Positions 32,206-40,809 of a DNA stretch of 47,293 nt are shown here, piece by piece (position 1 is the stretch's first letter; every line of letters starts with the position of its first letter). A program made the position numbers and the translations under genes. This DNA is from Terriglobales bacterium (GTDB lineage: Bacteria > Acidobacteriota > Terriglobia > Bryobacterales > Bryobacteraceae). Under the pieces are notes generated by a model, which did not search any database, had not been told where the DNA came from, and saw only the letters and a program-made list of their open reading frames with translations. The DNA is taken from positions 1-47,293 of the forward strand of contig JAJFUV010000107.1 of NCBI GenBank assembly GCA_021372245.1, read 5' to 3'.

Positions 32206-33124
32206 AGCTCTCCACCTCCTCGTGGGACATCATCCAGTCCTTCACTTGCCTTCGTCCCGAGATGCAGCGCTTAAGTCCGAGCTTGTCGATCTCGCCGCCG
32301 AGCGCCCACCCCAACGTCTGGGTGAAGAAGAAAATGGGCAGATCGAAGTGCTCTCCCGTCGCCTTGGTGATCTCCTTTTGGTATGTATCCAGGTTGAATT
32401 GGCAAAGCGGGCAAATCGTTACTATGGCCTGCGCGCCTTTGCGCACGGCCTCCTTGAGCAAAATATAGTTGAGCCGGACGCCCACGTCATGAATGGTCCC
32501 GGTGAGCGAACCGCCGCAGCACTTGGTCTTGAGCGAGTAGTTGACCGTGGGAATGCCGGCCGCGTTCAGAAGCTGGTCCATACGCATCGGGTTGAGCGGC
32601 CTGTCGACCTCGTCGAAGGGGCGCACGGCCTGGCAGCCGTAATAACAGGCCACCTGGCCGCCACGCCAACGGCGCTTCACTTTGGTTTTGATGCCATCGA
32701 GTCCGACGTCGTTGTACAACATCTCCAGCGGGTGGCGAACCTTCACCGAATTCATGCCAGGCAGGTTCACCGCGTTCAGGCTGTCGGATACTTCCTTCTT
32801 GATGGATGGGTACTTCTTGGCGTATTCCTGCGTCTTGCGCAGCACCAGGTAGCAGGCCGCGCATGGCGCCAGCAGGTCGCGCTTGCCCGGAGCTTTGTGC
32901 GCGAGCGACAGATTACGCGCCGAAAGCAGGAACGCGGAATCTTCGTCCACGGCCATATAGGACGTGGCGCCGCAGCAGTTCCAGTCGTCCAGTTCCTCGA
33001 CAGGTACATCCAGCCGGCGGAAGAGTTCCAGCATGCTCTCTTCGTAAGCGGCACCGGTGGCCTTCAGCGAGCAGCCGGGGAAGTAGAGATAGCCTTGGGG
33101 ATTGGTTTTGGTCGTCTGGGGCAT
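32198..33124 (-). CDS. hdrB: Heterodisulfide reductase subunit B
   Basis: A 308-residue subunit bearing the disulfide-reducing noncubane clusters in known HdrABC. Both CCG domains are complete: C18, C50-C51, C88, C91 (GCSLKATG; NCCGATSYM; CAACYLVLR) and C160, C164, C202-C203, C238, C241 (ACYYGCQAVRPF; KCCGGSLTGT; CPLCQFNLD). The active chemistry is therefore likely intact, though CoM-S-S-CoB is not expected in this bacterium, so the natural acceptor is unknown. GGAGG precedes the ATG; start and previous stop overlap as TAATG. Confidence 0.95.
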   Translation of the reverse strand: MPQTTKTNPQGYLYFPGCSLKATGAAYEESMLELFRRLDVPVEELDDWNCCGATSYMAVDEDSAFLLSARNLSLAHKAPGKRDLLAPCAACYLVLRKTQEYAKKYPSIKKEVSDSLNAVNLPGMNSVKVRHPLEMLYNDVGLDGIKTKVKRRWRGGQVACYYGCQAVRPFDEVDRPLNPMRMDQLLNAAGIPTVNYSLKTKCCGGSLTGTIHDVGVRLNYILLKEAVRKGAQAIVTICPLCQFNLDTYQKEITKATGEHFDLPIFFFTQTLGWALGGEIDKLGLKRCISGRRQVKDWMMSHEEVESYV

Positions 33125-33699
33125 TAGGCAACCTCCCTCTTTACCGCCAACTCGCGCTGCAGGTCTTTCGGGTTGCGGATGCCTTCGCTCTTGAACGACA
33201 ACCTTCCGGTCCTGAGCAGCGCCCAGCCGGATTTCGCCATCCCAAGAAGAATGAATGGATTAGAACGGAACGCCATGCGTAGGACCAACCACATTTCCGA
33301 GCTGCGGCCGCGGCGCTTCACAATCTCGTAAAATTCGCGGGCCAGCACCGGAATGGGGAAACGCTTCGGATAAAGATTCTCTTTGATCGCTTCGCGCTTC
33401 AGGCTATACATCACGTCGGTGATATGAATGTCTTGCGGGCAATGCACCGCGCAGGAGTAGCAGGACGCACACAGCCAGATGGTCTCGCTTCCCAACGCTT
33501 CCTTGCGAAAGCCCTCGCGCAGCAAACTCATGATGCGCCGGGGCGTAAAATCCATGTAGATCGAGAGAGGGCAGGTCCCCGAGCACGTGCCGCATTGGAT
33601 GCACGAGAAGATGTTTTCGCATCCAGGCAAGGTCTTCACCTTGTGCGGCCATTCGGGCACCGCCTCCCTCTGGAATTTCATTTTTCTGAATTGAAACAT
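33124..33699 (-). CDS. hdrC: Heterodisulfide reductase subunit C
   Basis: A 191-residue electron wire between HdrA and HdrB. Two 4Fe-4S motifs are present: CIQCGTCSGTC (C33, C36, C39, C43) followed by PLSIYMDFTPRRIMSLLREG, and CASCYSCAVHC (C77, C80, C83, C87). The start at 33699 follows GGAGACAT; an ATG at 33681 is an alternative. It is followed directly by hdrB. The 87-bp gap before it is the largest in the operon. Confidence 0.94.
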   Translation of the reverse strand: MFQFRKMKFQREAVPEWPHKVKTLPGCENIFSCIQCGTCSGTCPLSIYMDFTPRRIMSLLREGFRKEALGSETIWLCASCYSCAVHCPQDIHITDVMYSLKREAIKENLYPKRFPIPVLAREFYEIVKRRGRSSEMWLVLRMAFRSNPFILLGMAKSGWALLRTGRLSFKSEGIRNPKDLQRELAVKREVA

Positions 33700-33755
33700 A
33701 TGTCTCCAAAAACCGCGGATTTCCTTGAACCGGAAACCTGCGTCACGTAAGTCAG

Positions 33756-33781
33756 CAGAATGAGTTGGACAGGATGAGTTG
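33756..33781 (-). repeat. Short direct repeat between the second hdrA and hdrC
   Basis: CAGAATGAGTTG (33756-33767) and CAGGATGAGTTG (33770-33781) are 14 bp apart, differing at one base. They lie just after the stop of the second hdrA and before hdrC, in the only sizeable gap of the operon. It might mark an internal promoter or regulator site; no clear boxes are seen. Confidence 0.45.
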
Positions 33782-33786
33782 CGGCG

Positions 33787-35778
33787 CTAGGCAAGTACCC
33801 CCTCGATCTCTTCAAGGATTTCTTCGTCTTCAAAAAGGTTCTGCCGGATGGATCCCGACGGGCAGGCCGCTACGCAGGTTCCGCAGCCTTTACACAAGGC
33901 CTCGTTGACCCACGCTTTCTTGGTGTCCTCGCGTACGCCGATGGCGCTATAGGGGCACATCGGGACGCAAGTGCGGCAAGCCGAGCATTCGTCCTCGTTC
34001 ACCACCGCGGTGTTCGGCTCCATCTCGACAAACTGCCTGTCGATGAGCGACAGGCATTCGGCTGCGGCGGCGCCGGCCTGCGCCACCGTGTCCGGAATGT
34101 CTTTGGGTCCCTGGCAGCAGCCCGCCAGGAAGATGCCGTCCGTGAAGGTACTGACCGGCGCGAGCTTCGGGTGCCGCTCCAGGAAGAAGCCTTCGTTGGT
34201 GCAGGAGAGGTTGAAGCGCCGGCGCACCTCGTGCGCGTCGTGCCGGGCCTCCAGTCCCACCGACAGCACCACCATGTCCACGGGGATCTTGCGGATGTAA
34301 TTGACCAGCGTGTCTTCCACCTGCATGATCAGCCGGCCTGTTCCGCCGTCCTCGGGGTAGATGTCGGCCACCTTGCCGCGGATGAAATTGACGCCCTCCT
34401 CGGCGATGCGGCAGTAGAACTCCTCGAACGACTTGCCGGGCGTGCGCATGTCGATGTAACAGTTATAGACTTCCGCGTCCGTATGTTCCTTGATCAGGTG
34501 CGCCAGCTTGAGCGAGTACATGCAGCAGACCCGCGAACAGTACCGGTTCGTGTTCACGTCGCGGCTGCCCACGCAGTGCACGACGCCCACGGTTCTCGGC
34601 TTGCGCCCGTTCCGGAGCAGCACTTCGCCGCCTGTGGGACCCGAGGCGTTCACCAACCGCTCCACCTCGAGCGCCGTATACACGTTCGGATAGGATCCGT
34701 AACCGTAATAAGGCACCCGCTTGGCATCGAAGATCTGGAAACCGGTTGCCATGATGATGGAGCCCGCCTCCACCGTATCGAAGGTCTCCTTCTGCTGGAA
34801 GTCGATCGCCTTGCGTTCGGCGCACACCTCCACGCAGGTTTTCTTGCACTTTCCGGTCTTGAACTCGATGCAAGTGTCCGGATCGATTGTGACCAGCTGC
34901 GGCACGGCTTGCGGGAAGGGTATGTAAACCGGCTTGCGCTTGCCGAGGCCCATGTTGAATTCGTCGGGCGTCCGGCCTTCCTTGAACACGCACGCCGCAA
35001 TGCACTCCAGGCAGCCGATGCAGGCGTCTTCGATGATATAGCGCGGCTTGTGGCGCACGGTCACCTTGAAGTTCCCCACGTAGCCGTCCACCTGGGTTAC
35101 TTCCGACATCGTCCAGAGCGTGATGTTGGGGTGCGCCTTCACCGCGGTCATCTTGGGCGTCAGGATGCACGCAGCGCAGTCGAGGGTGGGGAACGTCTTG
35201 TCGAACATCGCCATGTGGCCGCCGATGGTCGGTTCCCGCTCGATCAGGTACACGTGCTTGCCGGCTTCGGCCATAGTCAAAGCGGCGTGGATCCCGGCGA
35301 TTCCGCCCCCTACGACGACCACGTCCGGATGGATCGCCACGCGCTTGCGATCGAGCGGCGTGTGCAGCCGGACGCGGCGCACCGCGGCACGCACCAGGTC
35401 CTTGGCCTTCGACGTGGCCATGGCGTGGTCCGTGTGCACCCACGAGTCGTGCTCCCGGATGTTTACCATCTGCACGAGGTATGGGTTTAGTCCCGCGTTC
35501 TGGGCCGCCGTGCGGAAGGTTTTCTCGTGCAGGTGGGGAGAACAGGCGGCCACCACGATGCGGTTCAGTCCGAGCTCCCGGATGTCCTGCTTGATCAGTT
35601 CCTGTCCGGGGTCCGAGCACATGTACTTGTAGTCGCGGGCCACGGTTACGCCGGGAAGTGTGGCGGCATATTCGGCCACCGCCGCCACGTCCACGACACC
35701 CGCGATATTTGTCCCGCAATGGCAAATGTAAACGCCCACGCTGGCGTGGCCGTTGGTTGTGTTTGCGAGCTGTTCCAT
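33787..35778 (-). CDS. hdrA: Heterodisulfide reductase subunit A, copy 2
   Basis: A 663-residue paralogue of the other HdrA. The ATG at 35778 (MEQLANTTNGHASVGVYICH) has AAGGAG 7 nt upstream; the upstream frame extension has no similarity. All motifs match copy 1: VVVVGGGIAGIHAALTMAEA, LDCAACILTPKM, CIGCLECIAACVF, CSRVCCMYSLK, CSACRTCVPMCPYSA and CKGCGTCVAACPSG. Comparing the first 50 aligned residues by eye gives 39 identities, so they arose by duplication. It lies 14 bp after the membrane NarI-HdrD gene and may be the partner of the ETF/quinone module, while copy 1 serves Mvh. Confidence 0.93.
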   Translation of the reverse strand: MEQLANTTNGHASVGVYICHCGTNIAGVVDVAAVAEYAATLPGVTVARDYKYMCSDPGQELIKQDIRELGLNRIVVAACSPHLHEKTFRTAAQNAGLNPYLVQMVNIREHDSWVHTDHAMATSKAKDLVRAAVRRVRLHTPLDRKRVAIHPDVVVVGGGIAGIHAALTMAEAGKHVYLIEREPTIGGHMAMFDKTFPTLDCAACILTPKMTAVKAHPNITLWTMSEVTQVDGYVGNFKVTVRHKPRYIIEDACIGCLECIAACVFKEGRTPDEFNMGLGKRKPVYIPFPQAVPQLVTIDPDTCIEFKTGKCKKTCVEVCAERKAIDFQQKETFDTVEAGSIIMATGFQIFDAKRVPYYGYGSYPNVYTALEVERLVNASGPTGGEVLLRNGRKPRTVGVVHCVGSRDVNTNRYCSRVCCMYSLKLAHLIKEHTDAEVYNCYIDMRTPGKSFEEFYCRIAEEGVNFIRGKVADIYPEDGGTGRLIMQVEDTLVNYIRKIPVDMVVLSVGLEARHDAHEVRRRFNLSCTNEGFFLERHPKLAPVSTFTDGIFLAGCCQGPKDIPDTVAQAGAAAAECLSLIDRQFVEMEPNTAVVNEDECSACRTCVPMCPYSAIGVREDTKKAWVNEALCKGCGTCVAACPSGSIRQNLFEDEEILEEIEGVLA

Positions 35779-35792
35779 CCCTGCGCTCCTTG

Positions 35793-37820
35793 TCACGAAC
35801 AGACAGCCTCTTTCACCAACTCCATGGCGTCCCACACCACCAGCTTGCCTTCCAGTCCGGTGGTTTTCAGGGCGTCCTGGAACATAACCATGTCCTTCGG
35901 ACAGCACACGACCAGCGCTTCCACGCCGCCGAGCGCCGCCGCTTCCCGTACGCGGCTTTCCGCCGGGCGTTCCTTAATGCCCGGCACGTCTTCCATCCAG
36001 ATCCGGCCGCCGCCGGCGCCGCAGCACCAGGCCTCCGCGCCGTGACGCGGCATCTCCGCGATCCGCGCACCGGCCGACGCAAGCACCCGCCGTGGCGCAT
36101 CGTAGACGCCGTTGTAACGGCCCAGGTAGCACGGGTCGTGATAAGTAACCTTGACCTCCCGCTTGTTCGAAGCCGTGAGCTTGCCCTGTTGCAGCAGCTC
36201 GTCCACCAGCTCCACGGCGTGCATCACGCGGAAACCGTCGTATTCGTTCTTGAGAGCCTGATAGCTGTGAGGATCGGTGGTGACGATCTTTTCGAACCGG
36301 GCCTTTTCGAGCGCCTTCATGTTCTTGTCGCGCAGCATCTCAAACAGGCCTTCTTCGCCGGCCCTCCGCACGTCGTTGCCGGAATTCTGCTCGGACTCGT
36401 ACAGAATTCCGAAATTGAGGCCGGCCTTTTCGAAAACCATCGCCGTCGAACGCGTCGCTTCCGCCAAACGCGGGTCGAAGGATGCGTAGTCGCCCACGAA
36501 CCACAGGTATTCGACCGGCTCCTTGCGCGCGTCCTTGATCTTGAACGGGAGCCCCTGCGTCCACTTGGGGCGATTGCGCGGCGATTGGCCAAGCGAGTTG
36601 CCGTACCGGTTCAGGTTGGTCATCGCCTCCTGCAGCCGGCTTTCGATGGCGCCGTCGGCCACCAGCCGCCGCCGCAACTGAATCAGCATGGGAACGTGCA
36701 GGACGCCGAGCGGGCAGACATCGTCGCAGGCGACACACGTTGTGCAGGACCACAGCCACGCATCCGGCACCGCGCCGGCGGTGGACGCGCCGTCGCCGTT
36801 CGTCACGTACCGTTGCAGGGCCAGGATCAGGTCCCTCGGCGACAACGCGAAGCCGGCGGTGGCCGCGGGACACGCCACGTGGCAGCGCCCGCAGCGGATG
36901 CACGCGTCCAGCATCACCAGCTCGTCGCGAGTGAAATCCGCCACGCTCGCGTACCCTTCGCCGGTTTGCTTCAGGGCCGCCGCCATCGCCGCGCCCCGCT
37001 GCGCTGGTCGTAGAGCCAAGCCGTACCAGCCCACCAGGATGTGCCAGGCCTTGCTGTAAGGGATGTACGCTATCAGGCCCAGTGCGGTCAGCGCGTGCAG
37101 ATACCAGATGTAGCCGAACGCTGCGCGAGCGCCCTGCTGCGACAGGCCCATCCCCGCCAGCCATCCGCTAAAGGCCCAGCCAGCAAAGGACACCGTCTCG
37201 AACACCGGCTCCGTGGCCCGGATCCGGAACGTCTCCACCAGGAAACCGCCCACGCCGGCCAGGCCGACGAGCCCCAGCAGCAGCCAGTCCTGACGGACCA
37301 GCGTGCCCGGTTTCGGAAAACCTTGGGGCTGCAAGCGCTCGGCGTACTGGAAGGCGGCGGGCTTGACCACGCCACGCCGGATCGCCAGGATCAGGAATCC
37401 GCAGAGCAGCAGCATCCCGCCCAGGTCGGCGCCCCAGGAGAAGCCCAGGTAGAAGTCCCCCTTGAGGAAACTCCACTGGGGCAGCAGGAGGCGCAGGATA
37501 TCGTTGTCCACCAGCACCAGGAGCGTGGCGACAAACAGGATCGCGAAGCCCGCGAACAAAAGCAGGTGCCCCACGCCTCCCAGTAGCTCGCCCCGCAGAA
37601 TGGTGCGGTTGGTGATGACATCGACGGCGGCCCGCAGCAGGCCGGCCGCGGTGAAGGGCTGGCTCGCGTCCCGGCGGCCTTGCCGGTAGCGCTTGATCTT
37701 ACGGAAGACACCATAGAAGAAGACGGCGAGCGAGAGGGCGGCGATCAGATAGAACGCGGCGATCAGCCACACCGGGAGAGTGTAGAAGTACGGCCGTTCA
37801 ATCACTTCCGCGCCAGTCAT
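35793..37820 (-). CDS. Membrane NarI-HdrD fusion, EMO-like ETF:menaquinone oxidoreductase
   Basis: A 675-residue protein. The N-terminal part (about 10-275) has about six membrane helices and His residues suited to heme b, as in NarI. Two 4Fe-4S motifs follow (C307, C310, C313, C317; C359, C362, C365, C369), then two CCG-type regions. The second has C564, C599-C600 and C639-C640. In the first, the expected ligands are replaced (D444, N479, D516, S519). This architecture matches the EMO family proposed to pass electrons from EtfAB to menaquinone in Geobacter and syntrophs. It lies 5 bp after etfA, which supports that role. A DsrMK/HmcF-type enzyme is the alternative. Confidence 0.82.
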   Translation of the reverse strand: MTGAEVIERPYFYTLPVWLIAAFYLIAALSLAVFFYGVFRKIKRYRQGRRDASQPFTAAGLLRAAVDVITNRTILRGELLGGVGHLLLFAGFAILFVATLLVLVDNDILRLLLPQWSFLKGDFYLGFSWGADLGGMLLLCGFLILAIRRGVVKPAAFQYAERLQPQGFPKPGTLVRQDWLLLGLVGLAGVGGFLVETFRIRATEPVFETVSFAGWAFSGWLAGMGLSQQGARAAFGYIWYLHALTALGLIAYIPYSKAWHILVGWYGLALRPAQRGAAMAAALKQTGEGYASVADFTRDELVMLDACIRCGRCHVACPAATAGFALSPRDLILALQRYVTNGDGASTAGAVPDAWLWSCTTCVACDDVCPLGVLHVPMLIQLRRRLVADGAIESRLQEAMTNLNRYGNSLGQSPRNRPKWTQGLPFKIKDARKEPVEYLWFVGDYASFDPRLAEATRSTAMVFEKAGLNFGILYESEQNSGNDVRRAGEEGLFEMLRDKNMKALEKARFEKIVTTDPHSYQALKNEYDGFRVMHAVELVDELLQQGKLTASNKREVKVTYHDPCYLGRYNGVYDAPRRVLASAGARIAEMPRHGAEAWCCGAGGGRIWMEDVPGIKERPAESRVREAAALGGVEALVVCCPKDMVMFQDALKTTGLEGKLVVWDAMELVKEAVCS

Positions 37821-37825
37821 GTCGC

Positions 37826-38803
37826 TCAGTGTCCTTTCCGCTCCTTCACTTTCGCCGTCAGCGCCGGCAGTACGTCCAGGGCGTCGGCTTCAATTCCGTA
37901 GTGCGCCACGTTGAAGATGGGCGCCTTGGGGTCGGTGTTGATCGCGACAATCAGGGCGGCGCCCTTCATGCCTTCCACGTGCTCGGGCGCACCGCTGATG
38001 CCCGCCGCCAGGTAGAACTTCGGCTTTACGCTGGCGCCGGACTTGCCCACCTGCCGCGACATCGGCAGCCACCCCTGGTCGATGACGGGCCGCGATCCGG
38101 AGACCGCGCCGCCCAATGCTTCGGCCAGTTCCTGGGCCAGTTCCACGTTGTCGGCGCTTTGAATGCCGCGGCCCACCGAAACTAGCGCTTCCTGTTCGCA
38201 GATATCGATGTCACCGGCTTCCGGCTCGATGTATCGCTTGAAGCGGACTTTCGGCTCATCCGGGAGCGTCACGGCGACCTGTTCCACCGGCGGTACGGCG
38301 GCCGCGCGGCCAGCCTCGATGGGACGGCAGCCAGGCGAGATACCGAGGATAGTGGGATCGCCCGCGGCCGTCACGGTGGCTTCCATCTTGCCCCCGTACA
38401 GGAGGCTCCGCGCTTGAAGCTTGCCGTCGGAAATCGAAACATCCACGCAGGAATTGATGCACACGGCACCCATTTTCGCGGCCAGGAGACTCCCGATTCC
38501 CAGGGTCACGTTGGATAGCGGCACCAGAACAGCCTTGGGTTTCTTCGACCGGACCAGTTCCTCCAGCGCCGCGGCGCAACTTTCCGCCGCCATCTCGGCC
38601 AGGCTGGGATGATCGACATAGTAAACCCGGTCCGCGGCTCCCAGGGCGCCCGCCAAGTCCTTCTTCCCGTGCCCAAGCAGCACCGCTTCCAGCTTGATGC
38701 CAAGCGCTTGAGCCAGTTCACGCCCCAGGGCCAGAACCTCGAAAGTGATCTCGGAAATCTGTCCCTGCCAGTGTTCCGCTAGAACCCAAATTTCGCCCGC
38801 CAT
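37826..38803 (-). CDS. etfA: Electron transfer flavoprotein alpha subunit
   Basis: A 325-residue FAD-binding subunit. The N-terminal domain (IWVLAEHWQGQISEITFEVL) supports the dimer. The C-terminal FAD domain has VSVGRGIQSADNVELAQELA, SRPVIDQGWLPMSRQVGKSG, KPKFYLAAGISGAPEHVEGM and IVAINTDPKAPIFNVAHYGI. It accepts electrons from acyl-CoA dehydrogenases with EtfB. Whether it is a bifurcating ETF with a second FAD cannot be settled by eye. No acyl-CoA dehydrogenase is in the window. GAGGAGG lies before the ATG. Confidence 0.95.
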   Translation of the reverse strand: MAGEIWVLAEHWQGQISEITFEVLALGRELAQALGIKLEAVLLGHGKKDLAGALGAADRVYYVDHPSLAEMAAESCAAALEELVRSKKPKAVLVPLSNVTLGIGSLLAAKMGAVCINSCVDVSISDGKLQARSLLYGGKMEATVTAAGDPTILGISPGCRPIEAGRAAAVPPVEQVAVTLPDEPKVRFKRYIEPEAGDIDICEQEALVSVGRGIQSADNVELAQELAEALGGAVSGSRPVIDQGWLPMSRQVGKSGASVKPKFYLAAGISGAPEHVEGMKGAALIVAINTDPKAPIFNVAHYGIEADALDVLPALTAKVKERKGH

Positions 38804-38816
38804 GATGTTTTCCTCC

Positions 38817-39596
38817 TCAGAGCAGGCCGCGAGCGGTCAGAATCTCGCAGACCTTCCCCGCGACCTCTTCCGGTGATCCCTCCAACATTTCGGCCCGTTC
38901 GGACACCACGGGCTTGTCCATGGCAATCACTTCAATAGGCAGCGCGGGCATAGGTTCGCCCGCTTCCACCGCCTCGATCTTCTGGGTCTTCATCGCCGCC
39001 CGCACCTTGGCCACAGGTACGTAACGGGGAGGCTTCTCCGCCGCCTGGATGCCCAAAACAGCGGGCATGGGCATCTCGAATTCGGCGCGGATTCCCTTCG
39101 GGCACTCTTTCTGAACCGTAACCATCCCGCGGCCGGCATCCGGCACGACACTGGTTACGATCCCGACGAACGGCGCGCCCATCAAGTGCGCTAACACAGG
39201 CGCCAGCAGGGTATCCAGATCGTCGTTGGCCTGGGTTCCGGTGAGGATCAGGTCCACCCCTTGCAAATCCGGCGTCGCGGCGATCGCCTGATGGACGGCC
39301 CGCGCCAACCCGGCTGTGTTCGAGCTGGTATCCGCACCGGAGAGCTTCAGCGCCCGGTCGGCTCCCTTAGCCAGGGCTGTGAACAGCGCTTCGTCCACCT
39401 CGGGAGCATCGGGAGCCAGCACGGTCACCTTTCCGCCGAGCCGCTCTTTGAGCAGCAGCGCTTCTTCCAGCGCATGATCGTCGGGTTCATTCGGGATCAG
39501 GCGCAGAAACTCGGTATCCAGACTCTTCCCGTCCGGCGCAACCTCCAACTCTTCGACGACGTCGGGAACCATTTTGAGCAAGACCAGCATATTCAT
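38817..39596 (-). CDS. etfB: Electron transfer flavoprotein beta subunit
   Basis: A 259-residue partner of EtfA. Motifs are MNMLVLLKMVPDVVEELEVA, PNEPDDHALEEALLLKERLG, VLAPDAPEVDEALFTALAKG and LILTGTQANDDLDTLLAPVL. It binds AMP or, in bifurcating members, a second FAD. Located 4 bp after the HdrD-like gene and 13 bp before etfA, so co-transcribed. GGAGG precedes the ATG by 9 nt. Confidence 0.93.
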   Translation of the reverse strand: MNMLVLLKMVPDVVEELEVAPDGKSLDTEFLRLIPNEPDDHALEEALLLKERLGGKVTVLAPDAPEVDEALFTALAKGADRALKLSGADTSSNTAGLARAVHQAIAATPDLQGVDLILTGTQANDDLDTLLAPVLAHLMGAPFVGIVTSVVPDAGRGMVTVQKECPKGIRAEFEMPMPAVLGIQAAEKPPRYVPVAKVRAAMKTQKIEAVEAGEPMPALPIEVIAMDKPVVSERAEMLEGSPEEVAGKVCEILTARGLL

Positions 39597-39600
39597 GGTG

Positions 39601-40809
39601 TTACGCCTCCATCGATTCCGCCAAGAGCTCAGTAATGTCCCGCACCACCATCCGCTTATCGTGGCCGAGGACCTTTAACGCATCTTCAAACCGGGAAAAC
39701 TCGTAGTCACAGGCGATTGCCAGCACATCGGCGCCCGCACTAACCGCCTCCTTTGCGCGACGCTCCGAGAGCCGTTCGTGGCCCTTGGTTTTGAAATAGG
39801 TATCCAGCCACATCCCTCCGCCGCCGCCCCCGCAGCAAATGGCGTTTTCGTGGTGGTGCGTCATCTCGACCAGCTTCACGCCCGGGATGGCCTTCAGCAG
39901 CATTCGCGGCTCGTCGAAAATCGAGTTTCGCCGGCCGAGACAGCACGAGTCGTGGTAAGTCACCGTGTAGTCCAGCTTGCGCTTCAGCAACGGCTTGAGC
40001 CGGTCCAGATGCTGCGCCAGCAGCTCGCAGACGCTCAGCGTTTCGTAGCGAAAACCGTACGACGGGTAACGCAGCCGGAACGCATTCAGCGCGTGTGGGC
40101 AGCCCGTCACGATCTGCTTGAATGAGTACTTGGCGAAGATCGCCATGTTGTAATCGATCAGGGTCTCGTACAGTCCCGGCTCCCAGGTCAGCCGCCCGCA
40201 TTCGCCGGCGCACTTTTCCTCGTTGCCGAGCACCGCGAAGTCCAGGCCGAGCGCATTGAAGACCTTGGCCGTCGCGCGCGCGATGTCCTGCCCCCGCGCG
40301 TAGTAAGCCGAGTAGCACTCCACGAACCACAACAAGTCCACCGGGCCCGGCTGCTCCGGCAAGACACGGATCGGCACACCGGCCGTCTTCAGCCAAAGCG
40401 CCCGTTTCCGGCTGGACTCGCCCATGGGGTTGCCGTACCTCATGGTGTTCTGGAGCGCCTTCTGAAGCTCCGCCGGCAGTTCCGGCATGCGCGCCAGCGT
40501 CTGCTCCTTCATGAGCGGCAGCAGAACGTCGGTTAGCCGTATGCCGCGCGGGCACTTCGCCATGCAGGCGTAACAGGCTACACAGTTCAGCAGGCTGTCG
40601 CTGGTGAAAACCTTCTCGATCTGTCCGGATCGCAATAGCGCGATCATGCGTCGCGGCGGATAGTCCATCGTGTCGCCGTATGGACACGTCCCCGCGCAAG
40701 TACCACACTGAATGCAGGTCCGCAGCCTGCGGCCCTCCTCGGTGTCAAAGAGGTTCTCAAGGCTGCTTGGGCACGACGCTACCTCGGTCCATGCCGTTGC
40801 TGCGTTCAT
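39601..40809 (-). CDS. HdrD-like FeS protein (soluble, CCG domains)
   Basis: A 402-residue protein without membrane helices. Two 4Fe-4S motifs (C32, C35, C38, C42 in CIQCGTCAGTC; C76, C79, C82, C86 in CVACYACMAKC) come first. Two CCG-type regions follow: VECYSAYYARG, EEKCAGECGRLTW and GCPHALNAF in the first; HDSCCLGRRNSIF, NAICCGGGGGGMWLD and IACDYEFSRFEDA in the second. Most cluster cysteines are kept, unlike in the membrane fusion downstream. It equals the fused HdrC-HdrB (HdrD) arrangement and likely carries electrons between EtfAB and another partner. Its start overlaps the 3' end of the MarR gene by 53 bp. Confidence 0.85.
   Translation of the reverse strand: MNAATAWTEVASCPSSLENLFDTEEGRRLRTCIQCGTCAGTCPYGDTMDYPPRRMIALLRSGQIEKVFTSDSLLNCVACYACMAKCPRGIRLTDVLLPLMKEQTLARMPELPAELQKALQNTMRYGNPMGESSRKRALWLKTAGVPIRVLPEQPGPVDLLWFVECYSAYYARGQDIARATAKVFNALGLDFAVLGNEEKCAGECGRLTWEPGLYETLIDYNMAIFAKYSFKQIVTGCPHALNAFRLRYPSYGFRYETLSVCELLAQHLDRLKPLLKRKLDYTVTYHDSCCLGRRNSIFDEPRMLLKAIPGVKLVEMTHHHENAICCGGGGGGMWLDTYFKTKGHERLSERRAKEAVSAGADVLAIACDYEFSRFEDALKVLGHDKRMVVRDITELLAESMEA

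Noticed and set aside
30139..32274. Long plus-strand open frame of about 711 codons
   Set aside because: Antisense shadow of hdrA copy 1; no motifs, and overlaps all its FeS-coding sequence. The similar frame opposite hdrA copy 2 (34171-35490) is rejected for the same reason.
19100..40809. Possible selenocysteine sites in the hydrogenases, HdrA or HdrD-like proteins
   Set aside because: All the relevant positions are Cys codons and no in-frame TGA or SECIS-like hairpin was found.
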